A stretch of 64,000 nucleotides of DNA from Stenotrophomonas indicatrix (GTDB lineage Bacteria > Pseudomonadota > Gammaproteobacteria > Xanthomonadales > Xanthomonadaceae): NCBI GenBank assembly GCA_041545745.1, contig CP168152.1:432001-496000 (forward strand). The letters run 5' to 3'. Position numbers and translations under genes: made by a program. The notes beneath the pieces are model-generated. The model saw only the letters and a list, made by a program, of their open reading frames with translations. It was not told the origin of the DNA and made no database searches. Shown piece by piece: positions 8,453 through 17,125 of the stretch; the first letter of the stretch is position 1; every line of letters begins with the position of its first letter.

Positions 8453-9250
8453 TCAATCGCCGTCCTGTTCGTCCGGGTGCGCCTTCCAGTAACCGGTCGA
8501 GCGGATCCAGTCGCGCGGCACGCCCAGGTGGCCTTCGATGAACTTGCGCATCATCCGTGCGCGGCGCGATTCGGTGGCGATCCAGTAGAACGTATCGCCG
8601 TCCGGCGCCTCGAAGTCGGTCAGCATGTCTTCCAGCAGCGTGCTGCTGGCCGCCGGGAAGCCGTTGCGCTCCAGCCAGTGGATGCGCACGTTCTCGTACT
8701 GCGGCAGATCCTGGCGCTCGTCCTCGTCGGCCACTTCGATGTAGGCCTGCACCTGCGCGCCTTCGGGCAGCACGTCCAGCCAGCGGGCGATGGCCGGCAG
8801 CGCGGTCTCATCGCCAATCAGCACGTAGGCGTCATAGCTGTCGGCCACCACGAACGAGCCGCGTGGGCCGCCGATCACCAGCGTGTCGCCGGCCTGTGCG
8901 CGCTCGGCCCACGGCCCGGCGATGCCCTGGTCGTGCAGTACGAAGTCGATGGCCAGTTCGCCGGTTTCGTGGTCCCACCAGCGTGGGGTGTAGTCGCGTG
9001 CCGGCGAAGGCTGCTTGCCATCCGGGTAGCTGCGCCCTTCGGCGGTCAGCACCGGCAGCACCATTTCACCGCTGGCGTTGGGGAAGAACAGCTTGATGTG
9101 GTCGTCGGCGCCGGGCGAATCGAAGCCGGCCAGGTCGTCGCCGCCCAGCACGATGCGGCGCATGTGCGGGGTGACAGTCTCGGTGCGGAGCACGGTCAGT
9201 TCACGGAAGCGCACATCCAGGCGCAGGCGCGAGTTGTGATGTTCGGTCAT
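8453..9250 (-). CDS. Siderophore-interacting protein (YqjH/ViuB type ferric-siderophore reductase)
   Basis: Predicted cytoplasmic flavoprotein that uses NAD(P)H to reduce ferric siderophores and release iron. 265 residues. The N-terminal FAD-binding barrel has VTPHMRRIVLGGDDL and the flavin motif RDYTPRWWD, and the C-terminal SIP domain has VLIGDETALPAI and ends GYWKAHPDE. It lies 60 bp downstream of, and in the same direction as, a PadR-type regulator. This matches the E. coli yqjI/yqjH pair, where the PadR-family YqjI represses the reductase gene. Confidence 0.92.
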   Translation of the reverse strand: MTEHHNSRLRLDVRFRELTVLRTETVTPHMRRIVLGGDDLAGFDSPGADDHIKLFFPNASGEMVLPVLTAEGRSYPDGKQPSPARDYTPRWWDHETGELAIDFVLHDQGIAGPWAERAQAGDTLVIGGPRGSFVVADSYDAYVLIGDETALPAIARWLDVLPEGAQVQAYIEVADEDERQDLPQYENVRIHWLERNGFPAASSTLLEDMLTDFEAPDGDTFYWIATESRRARMMRKFIEGHLGVPRDWIRSTGYWKAHPDEQDGD

Positions 9251-9310
9251 GGGGGTACCTGTCAGAAGGTCGCGCGGAGGCGCGCGGCATGGGGGAAGAC
9301 CTGGCTGGAT

Positions 9311-9871
9311 TCAGTCTGGCTGGGTCGTAGAAAAGGGAGGGGACACGTTGCCGGCCTGGCCGTTCATCAGCGCCGACGCGCGCGACAGCAGCGCGGCCAC
9401 CTGCTCGGCTTCGCCCTCGGCCCAGCGTCCGTGGTGGTGCACCAGCGCCAGCTTGAACTCGCGCAGCGCAGCGGCCAGCGGTGCCGGCAGCGAGGCCTTG
9501 GTGATCTCGCGGGCGCGGTCGAACGCGCGTCGCTGCGCCAATCGCACCTGGGTGCGCTGCACCTTCAGCTCGAACTCGCCCGCAGTGGTGATGCGGAACA
9601 CACGGCGGCCGTCCACCTCTTCCGACGCCACCCAGCCAGCCTGCTCGAAGCTGGCCAGCAGCGGGTACATGGTGCCGGCGCTGGGCGTGTAGGCCTGCAT
9701 GAACATGGTGCTGATGTGCTGCATCAATTCGTAGCCGTGGCGCGGCTGCTCGCCGATCAGCGCCAGCACCAATAGGCGCAGGTCGCCACGGCTGAGCACG
9801 CGCGGCTGGCCGTTGCGGCGGGGTACCGCGGCATCGTCGGTGCGGTTCCTGGGGGAGGGGGATCGGCCCAT
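9311..9871 (-). CDS. PadR-family regulator (YqjI-like, no His-rich arm)
   Basis: Winged-helix repressor of 186 residues. The PadR N-terminal domain is clear: SRGDLRLLVLALIGEQPRHG, then YTPSAGTMYPLLASFEQAGW, then a long C-terminal helical dimerisation part. E. coli YqjI carries a His/Cys-rich nickel-binding extension in front of this domain. Here the extension is a short Ser/Pro/Arg stretch without metal ligands, so the signal sensed must differ. It lies over two ATAT-centred operators that it probably binds itself, and heads the operon with the siderophore-interacting protein. Confidence 0.88.
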   Translation of the reverse strand: MGRSPSPRNRTDDAAVPRRNGQPRVLSRGDLRLLVLALIGEQPRHGYELMQHISTMFMQAYTPSAGTMYPLLASFEQAGWVASEEVDGRRVFRITTAGEFELKVQRTQVRLAQRRAFDRAREITKASLPAPLAAALREFKLALVHHHGRWAEGEAEQVAALLSRASALMNGQAGNVSPPFSTTQPD

Positions 9872-9873
9872 TT

Positions 9874-9910
9874 CGATATATCGGTAACGTGTGCCGCAAA
9901 CGATATATCG
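9874..9910. promoter_or_regulatory. Twin CGATATATCG operator for the PadR regulator
   Basis: Two identical perfect palindromes CGATATATCG at 9874-9883 and 9901-9910, 27 bp apart start to start, beginning 2 bp upstream of the regulator ATG. AT-rich palindromes centred on ATAT are typical PadR-family sites. The position implies autorepression of the PadR/SIP operon. Confidence 0.75.
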
Positions 9911-10506
9911 ATAAGCCGGACCCGACAAGCATGGTTTCGGCCAGAATGCTTGCCCGATCGGGCCACGCAGCAAGCTACCGCAAGGGATCAGCGCAGGGCT
10001 ACGCGCAGCGCAAGCCACCGTTGCGCGGCCTGACATCCGTATCGGGCCACGCAACGGCACTGCGGGTTTCCGCCCCGGCAGGGGCGCAGCAGACGAGCGG
10101 CGAACCGCGGGAAGGGGCCTGCTCGCCGCCAACCGTGCGCAGCTGCCCCGTCCGCGTCGAGAGGCGCGCGCGACACGTTGTCGCGGGTTCAGCGGCGCCC
10201 CGTCAGACAACGCCGACACGGCGCCGGCCTTGCCCCACAACGGTCATCCATGGCAGTAACACTGCGTCCTGCGCATGGGCGCAGCAGGCCAATGGCGACA
10301 GCTGGCGCAGCCCTTGCAGGCAGCCACAGCGGCCTGCAGCAGCGCTTTGTCCCGCTGGTGGACGTCCCGGGACAGGCCTTGCAGACATGGGTGGCCTGCC
10401 TCCATACGCCAGCGTAGCCAAGTGACGAAAGCCCTTGGTGCGCTACACTTTGCGGTCTAGAAATCTATCAACAGTCGCGCGCGTGCGTGCGGTAATGGGA
10501 GCGCTA
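9911..10506. other. 596-bp spacer upstream of aceE with no gene seen
   Basis: Only short GC-rich frames without ribosome binding sites are present. It must hold the aceE promoter and leader. GGGAG lies just before the aceE ATG, but I could not settle on a convincing -35/-10 pair. No palindromic repeats of the SMAG type are seen. Confidence 0.5.
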
Positions 10507-13194
10507 ATGAACTGGTTGAACGAGGTGCTGAACAACGACCCGAATCCTGTGGAAACCCAGGAGTGGATCGAGTCGTTGAAGGCCGTTATTGATGTCGAGG
10601 GCCCCGAGCGCGCGCATCAGCTGCTGGAAGGCATGGTGGAACTGACCCGTCGTTCGGGTGCCTATCTGCCGTTCTCTCCCACTACCGAATACGTCAACAC
10701 CATCGAGCCGCAGCTGGAGGCCAAGAGCCCGGGCAACGCCGAACTGGAATGGCGCATCCGTTCGATCATCCGCTGGAACGCGATGGCCACCGTGGTGCGC
10801 GCCAACCGCAAGCCGGGTGACCTGGGCGGCCACATCGCCTCGTTCGCCTCCGGCGCAACGCTGTACGACGTGGGCTTCAACCACTTCTGGCGCGCCCCCA
10901 GCGAAAACCACCCGGGCGACCTGCTGTTCATCCAGGGCCACAGCGCCCCAGGCATCTACGCGCGTTCCTTCCTGGAAGGCCGCATCAGCGAAGAGCAGCT
11001 GGACAAGTTCCGCATGGAAGTGGACGGCGGCGGCCTGTCGTCGTACCCGCACCCGTGGCTGATGCCGGAATACTGGCAGACCCCGACCGTGTCGATGGGC
11101 CTGGGCCCGCTGGCCGCCATCTACCAGGCGCAGTTCATGCGCTACCTGGAAAACCGTGGCCTGATCGAGAAGTCCGACCGCAAGGTGTGGTGCTTCATCG
11201 GCGACGGCGAGAGCGACGAGCCGGAAACCCTGGGTGCCATCGCGCTTGCCGGCCGTGAAGGCCTGGACAACCTGATCTTCGTGGTGAACTGCAACCTGCA
11301 GCGCCTGGACGGCCCGGTGCGCGGCAACGGCAAGATCATCCAGGAACTGGAAGGCGTGTTCCGTGGCGGCGGCTGGAATGTCATCAAGCTGCTGTGGGGC
11401 GGTTACTGGGATGCCCTGCTGGCCAAGGACACCAATGGCGTCCTGAAGAAGCTGATGATGGAAACCGTCGACGGCGAATACCAGAACTGCAAGGCCTTCG
11501 GCGGTGCGTATACCCGCGAGCATTTCTTCGGCAAGTACCCGGAAACCGCTGCGATGGTGGCCGGTCTGTCCGACGACGACATCTGGCGCCTCAACCGTGG
11601 CGGCCACGACCCGCACAAGGTGTACGCCGCCTACCACCAGGCCGTGAACACCAAGGGCATGCCGACCGTGATCCTGGCCAAGACGGTCAAGGGCTACGGT
11701 ATGGGCAGCGCCGGTGAGGCACTGAACCCGACCCACCAGACCAAGAAGCTGGACGACGAAGCGGTGCGCCACTTCCGCGACCGCTTCAACATTCCGGTGA
11801 CCGACGCGCAGCTGGCCGACGGCCAGGTGCCGTTCTACCACCCGGGCCCGGATTCGCCGGAAGTGCAGTACCTGCAGGAACGCCGTGCGTCGCTGGGTGG
11901 TTACCTGCCGCAGCGCCGCCGCAAGGCCGAAAAGAGCTTCAATGCACCGAAGCTGGAAAGCTACGAGCGCCTGCTGAAGAGCAGCGGCGAGCGCAGCTAC
12001 TCCACCACCATGGCCTTCGTGCAGAGCCTGAACATCACCCTGCGCGACAAGGAACTGGGCCCGCACATCGTGCCGATCGTGGCCGACGAAGCCCGTACCT
12101 TCGGTATGGAAGGCCTGTTCCGCCAGATCGGCATCTACGCGCCGTTCGGCCAGAAGTACAAGCCGGTCGACGCCGACCAGCTGATGTTCTACCGCGAAGA
12201 CCAGAGCGGCCAGGTGCTGCAGCAGGGCATCAGCGAGCCGGGTGCGATCAGCTCGTGGATGGCCGCCGGTACCAGCTACTCGGTCAGCAACGTGCCGATG
12301 CTGCCGTTCTACATCTACTACTCGATGTTCGGCTTCCAGCGCGTGGGCGACATCGCCTGGCAGGCTGCCGACATGCGTACCCGCGGCTTCCTGCTGGGTG
12401 GTACCGCCGGCCGCACCACGCTGAACGGTGAAGGCCTGCAGCACGAAGATGGCTTCAGCCATCTGGTGGCCGGTGGCATTCCGAACGTGCGCAGCTACGA
12501 CCCGACCTTCGGCTTCGAAGTGACGGTGATCCTGCAGCACGGCACCAAGGCGATGATGGAAGATCAGATTGACGAGTACTACTACGTCACCCTGATGAAC
12601 GAGAACTACACCCACCCGGAAATGCCGGAAGGCGCGGCCGAAGGCATCGTCAAGGGCATGTACCTGCTGACCGACGCCGGCAAGCCGAAGAAGGGCGAGC
12701 TGCGCGTGCAGCTGCTGGGTTCGGGCACCATCCTGCGCGAAGCCATTGCCGCAGCCGAGCTGTTGGACAAGGACTTCGGCGTGACCGCCGATATCTGGAG
12801 CTGCCCGAGCTTCAACGAACTGCGTCGCGATGGTTTCGACGTGGAACGTGCCAACCGCCTGCATCCGGAAGGTGAGCAGCGCAAGGCCTATGTGACCGAG
12901 CTGCTGGAAGGCCGCCAGGGCCCGGCAATTGCCGCCACCGACTATGTGCGTGCGTATGCGGACCAGATCCGCGCGTTCGTGCCGATGTCGTACACGGTGC
13001 TGGGTACCGATGGTTTCGGTCGTTCGGATACGCGTGCGAACCTGCGTCGGTTCTTCGAGGTTGACCGGTACTACATCGCGCATGCCGCGATTGCGGCGCT
13101 GGCGAAGGACGGGAAGATGACGGCTAAGGATGTGGCCCGGGCGATCAAGCAGTACAAGATTGATCCGGAGAAGGCTAATCCTGTTGGGGTTTGA
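10507..13194 (+). CDS. aceE: Pyruvate dehydrogenase E1 component (homodimeric)
   Basis: Thiamine-diphosphate E1 subunit of the pyruvate dehydrogenase complex, which decarboxylates pyruvate and acetylates the lipoyl groups of E2. 895 residues, the usual length. It starts NWLNEVLNNDPNPVETQEW, typical of gammaproteobacterial AceE. The ThDP/Mg motif is visible as GDGESDEPETLG with the later NCN, and the pyrimidine-domain block ARTFGMEGLFRQIGIY is intact. The ATG follows AATGGGAGCGCTA. No aceF or lpd gene follows; instead a terminator ends transcription and a foreign island begins. Confidence 0.97.
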   Translation: MNWLNEVLNNDPNPVETQEWIESLKAVIDVEGPERAHQLLEGMVELTRRSGAYLPFSPTTEYVNTIEPQLEAKSPGNAELEWRIRSIIRWNAMATVVRANRKPGDLGGHIASFASGATLYDVGFNHFWRAPSENHPGDLLFIQGHSAPGIYARSFLEGRISEEQLDKFRMEVDGGGLSSYPHPWLMPEYWQTPTVSMGLGPLAAIYQAQFMRYLENRGLIEKSDRKVWCFIGDGESDEPETLGAIALAGREGLDNLIFVVNCNLQRLDGPVRGNGKIIQELEGVFRGGGWNVIKLLWGGYWDALLAKDTNGVLKKLMMETVDGEYQNCKAFGGAYTREHFFGKYPETAAMVAGLSDDDIWRLNRGGHDPHKVYAAYHQAVNTKGMPTVILAKTVKGYGMGSAGEALNPTHQTKKLDDEAVRHFRDRFNIPVTDAQLADGQVPFYHPGPDSPEVQYLQERRASLGGYLPQRRRKAEKSFNAPKLESYERLLKSSGERSYSTTMAFVQSLNITLRDKELGPHIVPIVADEARTFGMEGLFRQIGIYAPFGQKYKPVDADQLMFYREDQSGQVLQQGISEPGAISSWMAAGTSYSVSNVPMLPFYIYYSMFGFQRVGDIAWQAADMRTRGFLLGGTAGRTTLNGEGLQHEDGFSHLVAGGIPNVRSYDPTFGFEVTVILQHGTKAMMEDQIDEYYYVTLMNENYTHPEMPEGAAEGIVKGMYLLTDAGKPKKGELRVQLLGSGTILREAIAAAELLDKDFGVTADIWSCPSFNELRRDGFDVERANRLHPEGEQRKAYVTELLEGRQGPAIAATDYVRAYADQIRAFVPMSYTVLGTDGFGRSDTRANLRRFFEVDRYYIAHAAIAALAKDGKMTAKDVARAIKQYKIDPEKANPVGV

Positions 13195-13213
13195 TTAAAT
13201 AGCGTTGAAGAAG

Positions 13214-13239
13214 AGGGGCGGCTTGACCGCCCCTTTTTT
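13214..13239 (+). terminator. Intrinsic terminator after aceE
   Basis: AGGGGCGG, loop CTTGA, CCGCCCCT, then TTTTT. It separates the host gene from the lower-GC island that begins right after it. Confidence 0.9.
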
Positions 13240-13286
13240 ATTGATGACTCTCTATGTTGTCCGTTGCGCTGTGGAGGGCCCGAGCA

Positions 13287-13748
13287 ATGGTAGACATAGT
13301 AGATGCCGCCATTCGTTCTAAGATGATGTCAGGGATCAAGGGAAAGAACACAAAGCCCGAATTGGTGGTTCGAAGATACTTACATCGGAGTGGCTTTCGG
13401 TACGTGCTCCACAGGCGCGATCTGCCTGGAAGACCCGACCTGACATTGCCTAAATACCGGGCGGTCATCTTCGTTCATGGCTGCTTTTGGCATATGCATC
13501 AGGGATGCCGCTTTGCCACTTTGCCAACCACGCGACCTGAGTTCTGGCTACATAAGCTTGAAGAAAATCGTGCAAGAGACGAGCGCCAAGCCCAAGTGCT
13601 TATGAGGGATGGCTGGCGAATTGCGGTGGTGTGGGAATGCAGCCTCAGGCTACAGCCTGGGCCGACTCTAGCCGGGCTTTCGACATTTCTGAAGTCTTGT
13701 GTGAGGCGCGCAGAGTTCTCGGCAGATCAGTGTCCCAAAATCGAGTAA
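13287..13748 (+). CDS. vsr: Vsr very-short-patch repair endonuclease
   Basis: Nicks DNA 5' of the T in T:G mismatches that arise when 5-methylcytosine deaminates, protecting the methylase target from mutation. 153 residues from the ATG that follows GGAGG; the longer frame start is unsupported. Landmarks are MMSGIKGKNTKPELVVRRYL, the catalytic GRPDLTLPKYRAVIFVHGCF block and WHMHQGC for zinc. The 3' end overlaps the convergent cytosine methyltransferase gene by 22 bp, the usual genetic partnership. GC is clearly below that of aceE. Confidence 0.95.
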   Translation: MVDIVDAAIRSKMMSGIKGKNTKPELVVRRYLHRSGFRYVLHRRDLPGRPDLTLPKYRAVIFVHGCFWHMHQGCRFATLPTTRPEFWLHKLEENRARDERQAQVLMRDGWRIAVVWECSLRLQPGPTLAGLSTFLKSCVRRAEFSADQCPKIE

Positions 13749-15241
13749 ACCACATCCGCAATCTGGTTCGCCATCCATGGTGGAACAGCGTTGCCGACTT
13801 GGCGGAACTGTGCTCCCCGCGCACCCTCAAAGAAGTAATTGTCCGGGAAGGTCTGTAGTCTCGCCGCCTCTCGGACAGAGATGCTTCTGAGTTGTGTGGG
13901 ATCCGGATGAATGAAGTAATGTCCATCCTTCTGCAGGTGGCTAGTCACCGTCGAGCTCGGAGCATCCCACCTCTGAACCTTGAAACGATCTACAAATTTT
14001 CCTGTCATCCAGTTCGCGTGATCCGGATGGATGGACTCTGGGAATTCGGATGAGCCTCGCGGTGACCGCTCGTGGGCTAACGTGAACGCTGATGCATAAC
14101 CATATCGAACGAGATCCATCCACATATGCTGTCGAACCTCGTGGTTCAGCAAGTGGCCGAGTCTCGGATCAATGAGCCAGTTCTCCAAGTGAGAAGGCAC
14201 TTTGTTGCACCCCGCGGTTCTCGGCATCGATCTTCCGCCGGACCCGAAATCAGTCCTAGGTACGCGCAGGGCTTGCTGACGAAGCTCTCCTGAGACACGG
14301 ATGTCATCTGTAAGGGAGGCCGCATGTAGAAGGATCTCCTTAGCCTCAGATGACCAGTCGTCTACGTCGACATCAGTCACGCCGCTTCTCAATCTTGGTA
14401 AGCCTTTAATGACCGAATCAAGGTGCACCTCGTCGTTAGATGCAATCATCCACCTTGCGCGAGTGAGGTTGATGTCTTCGGCCACGCCAAGCAGTACAAC
14501 CCTGTGGCGAGCCTGAGGTACCCCCAGCTCTTCCGCCCTGAGAATGTACTTGCGCCCATCCTCATCGTCGAAAAGATCAGTGTCGCCGCTCTTTACCAGC
14601 GGAATGACGTTATATCGGGGGCCGTTCTTCCCGCCGGGAGCGCGGAGATCATCGAGAATCTTCGGGAACATCAGCTCGCCCCCGACCCTTGACGAAAGGA
14701 TGCCCTTCACGTTCTCCATAACAAACGCTGCGGGGCGATGATCCTTGATGATCTTGAGATAATGCTTGTAGAGGAAGTGTCGGTGGTCATCTTCGGCCCT
14801 ATAGCCAGCAACGCCACGATTGCGCGCACGGCCCACCAAAGAATATGCTTGGCAAGGAGGGCCTCCAATTAGAATCCAAGGATCGGGCCCAGTCGCCACC
14901 TTGCGAATATGGTCATGCAGCACGCGGTCATCTTCAGCAACTCCGAGCTGAAGTTGCTTGGCCTCCTCGCCAGCAGCAAGCCACTCATGCCTAGTCTTTT
15001 CGGTCCATGGTTGGGCTACCCGGCCGGCCACGTAGTCGTAATAGCTGATGGGGGCCTTCCCCACAGGGAATTGGCGATAGAACGCTCGCAGACGAAGAGT
15101 TCTCGCTGCGTTCGCTTCCATCTCAGCAGAGATCGCAATCTTGAAGGGCTGGTGTCTCGGTCTGCCCTTGGCCATGTAGGCGGAGAAGCCCTCGCCCAAG
15201 CCGCCAGGGCCCGCAAACACATCTACAACAGGGATCCGCAT
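13727..15241 (-). CDS. dcm: DNA (cytosine-5)-methyltransferase
   Basis: Type II-style C5 methyltransferase of 504 residues. The motifs are in normal order: I DVFAGPGGLGEGF (7-19), IV GGPPCQAYS with catalytic Cys130, VI ENVKG (176-180), VIII QARHR, a long target-recognition region, and X RQVGNAVPPWMANQI near the end. Recognition sequence unknown. Paired tail to tail with vsr. It faces away from the MORC/Z1/PD-(D/E)XK/AIPR run, with a 368-bp divergent promoter region between. It is probably the self-marking part of that defence system. Confidence 0.95.
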   Translation of the reverse strand: MRIPVVDVFAGPGGLGEGFSAYMAKGRPRHQPFKIAISAEMEANAARTLRLRAFYRQFPVGKAPISYYDYVAGRVAQPWTEKTRHEWLAAGEEAKQLQLGVAEDDRVLHDHIRKVATGPDPWILIGGPPCQAYSLVGRARNRGVAGYRAEDDHRHFLYKHYLKIIKDHRPAAFVMENVKGILSSRVGGELMFPKILDDLRAPGGKNGPRYNVIPLVKSGDTDLFDDEDGRKYILRAEELGVPQARHRVVLLGVAEDINLTRARWMIASNDEVHLDSVIKGLPRLRSGVTDVDVDDWSSEAKEILLHAASLTDDIRVSGELRQQALRVPRTDFGSGGRSMPRTAGCNKVPSHLENWLIDPRLGHLLNHEVRQHMWMDLVRYGYASAFTLAHERSPRGSSEFPESIHPDHANWMTGKFVDRFKVQRWDAPSSTVTSHLQKDGHYFIHPDPTQLRSISVREAARLQTFPDNYFFEGARGAQFRQVGNAVPPWMANQIADVVYSILGH

Positions 15242-15609
15242 GCTGGTTCACAATGTAATTGGCGGTGCATCTTGCACCGCTTCTGCGGTGCCAGGATCGC
15301 ATGCAATCACGAGTTTTTCAAGTTCTGAAGCGGGGAAATCGAAGCAACTCAGGAGCTTGCGATGGGAAGCTCATGCTCCGTTAGAGCTGACGAATTGACC
15401 CGGCTCTGTCTGCAGAGTCGAGTTCCCATCTTGCCGTTCCCGGTAAGAGTCAATAATCCGACGCAGCGAGCGACGTAGGAATAATCGAATTTGGCCACGA
15501 ATGGTGCAGGAAGCGTCATGGCATAGGCTATAGTCTGACTGCTGTTGGATGGCCGCAGCTGCTAGGTCAGACGCTAAGTGTGCGCAGGCAGGATTGCTAA
15601 GGACGGGTA
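15242..15609. other. Divergent promoter region between dcm and the MORC ATPase
   Basis: AT-richer spacer that must drive dcm leftwards and the ATPase operon rightwards. A TATAGT at 15529-15534 could be a -10 for the rightward operon, but no good -35 is placed at 16-18 bp. No helix-turn-helix controller gene is present. Confidence 0.4.
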
Positions 15610-17115
15610 ATGAATGATTTGCTTCCGGGGCACATATGGGTGGAGCCCAGTGCAGCGAGACTATTGGAATCAATGCGGGATATCGGGTACTCGTTCGAGA
15701 GTGCCCTTGCGGATATCGTTGATAATAGTATCTCCGCTGGCGCGAGGATAGTTGAGATATTCAACGATATTCATGCTGACGGATCGCCATTCCTGGCGAT
15801 ATTGGACGACGGCCGTGGAATGCGGTCTTCTGAGTTGACAGCTGCCATGCAGCATGGCAGTAGAAGCCCCCGCGATGTCAGGGCAGCAACAGACTTGGGG
15901 CGCTTTGGTCTTGGGCTGAAGACCGCATCCTTCAGCCAGTGCAGGCGACTTACCGTAGCCTCAAGAGTGGACGGCGATCTCGCTGCTCGGAGTTGGGACC
16001 TCGACTTGGTGCTTAAGAAGGATCAGTGGCTTCTGAAGGTGTTGGAGCCAGAGGAGATTGAAGCGATCCCAATGATCAACTTGCTCCCCTCGACAGGAAC
16101 CTTGGTGGTCTGGCAGGGTCTGGACCGCCTCGATCCATTCGAAAACAGCTCTGATGATGCTCTTGTTGCCTTGAACGATCTGTTCGCAAATGCGAGATCG
16201 CACTTGGCACTTACGTTCCACCGATTCCTCGCACAGCAGAAGGAGGGGGCAGTGTCTGGCGCAGTGTCACTGCGTCTCAATGGTTCGCCTGTCCTGGCTG
16301 CCGATCCCTTTGCGCAGCACATATCTCCTTCATCTGACGCGCATGAAACCGAGATAATCAGAATGGCTGGCTCCGCCGTGACCGTTCAAGCGTTCACACT
16401 GCCTCATCATCAGCATCTCAGCCCTGAGCAGATGAGCGCGATTGAGCTAGGATCGAGTCTAACTGAAACGCAGGGCCTTTACGTCTATCGCGCTGGGCGC
16501 CTAATAGCTGGCGGGACGTGGTTAGGTCTTGTGCGTAAATCCGAGCTTACAAAGCTGCTCCGGGTCCAAGTGGACGTGCCTACATCGCTTGACTCGGAGT
16601 GGAGCATAGACGTTCGGAAATCGCGGATGCGGCTCCCATCGGTCGTTCGGCGGCGTTTAAGGCCGTTGATAGAGCGCATGACTGAGACTGCCCGAAGGCC
16701 ATACACGTATAGAGGACGTCGTCAGGCAGCTGGTTCGGGTCTACCTTTGTGGCAAAGAGTGGAAGAAAGAGGTGCTGTGCGATACGAAGTTCGTCGCGAC
16801 CACCCCATCATCGAAGCTCTTCGTCAGGCGGCTGGCTCACGGGGTGATGTCGACACTGCACTGCTTGCCATTGAAGCGACGCTTCCGTTGGAATCTGTTT
16901 TCTCTGACATTGCGTCCTCTCCCAAGGCTATAAGTCAGCAAGTGCTTAGCGATGCGGAACTTGCGCAGCTATTGGCGACCTATGTAGAGGCGATCGTTCC
17001 CGGGAAGAACACCCTTCCGCGCTCAATCGCGGAAGTCATTCTGGCGACTCCGGTCTTCGCAGGTCAGCGAGATGCCCGGCGCGCGCTAGGGCTGTTGCGA
17101 ATAATCGAAGACTAA
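15610..17115 (+). CDS. MORC/MutL-like GHKL ATPase of a restriction-type system
   Basis: 501 residues. A GHKL ATPase domain fills the N-terminus: N-box ALADIVDNSISAGA (about 32-46), G1 ILDDGRGM (about 63-71) and G2 LGRFGLGLKTASF (about 95-107). An S5-like second domain follows, with GLYVYRAGRLIAGGTWLGL and the Lys/Arg-rich block IDVRKSRMRLP. This layout matches the bacterial MutL/MORC-like ATPases reported by Iyer, Abhiman and Aravind in gene neighbourhoods with Z1, PD-(D/E)XK and AIPR proteins, as found here. It probably acts as an ATP-driven clamp on DNA. Ten bases separate it from the next gene. Confidence 0.85.
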   Translation: MNDLLPGHIWVEPSAARLLESMRDIGYSFESALADIVDNSISAGARIVEIFNDIHADGSPFLAILDDGRGMRSSELTAAMQHGSRSPRDVRAATDLGRFGLGLKTASFSQCRRLTVASRVDGDLAARSWDLDLVLKKDQWLLKVLEPEEIEAIPMINLLPSTGTLVVWQGLDRLDPFENSSDDALVALNDLFANARSHLALTFHRFLAQQKEGAVSGAVSLRLNGSPVLAADPFAQHISPSSDAHETEIIRMAGSAVTVQAFTLPHHQHLSPEQMSAIELGSSLTETQGLYVYRAGRLIAGGTWLGLVRKSELTKLLRVQVDVPTSLDSEWSIDVRKSRMRLPSVVRRRLRPLIERMTETARRPYTYRGRRQAAGSGLPLWQRVEERGAVRYEVRRDHPIIEALRQAAGSRGDVDTALLAIEATLPLESVFSDIASSPKAISQQVLSDAELAQLLATYVEAIVPGKNTLPRSIAEVILATPVFAGQRDARRALGLLRIIED

Positions 17116-17125
17116 GGACAGGGCT

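Noticed and set aside
9889..10425. 178-codon plus-strand frame in the aceE upstream region
   Set aside because: No ribosome binding site, no recognisable domain, and the beginning overlaps the PadR operator; treated as spacer.
10504..13083. 859-codon open frame on the minus strand across aceE
   Set aside because: Mirror frame of a conserved, highly codon-biased gene; no ribosome binding site and His/Gln-rich low-complexity translation typical of antisense shadows.
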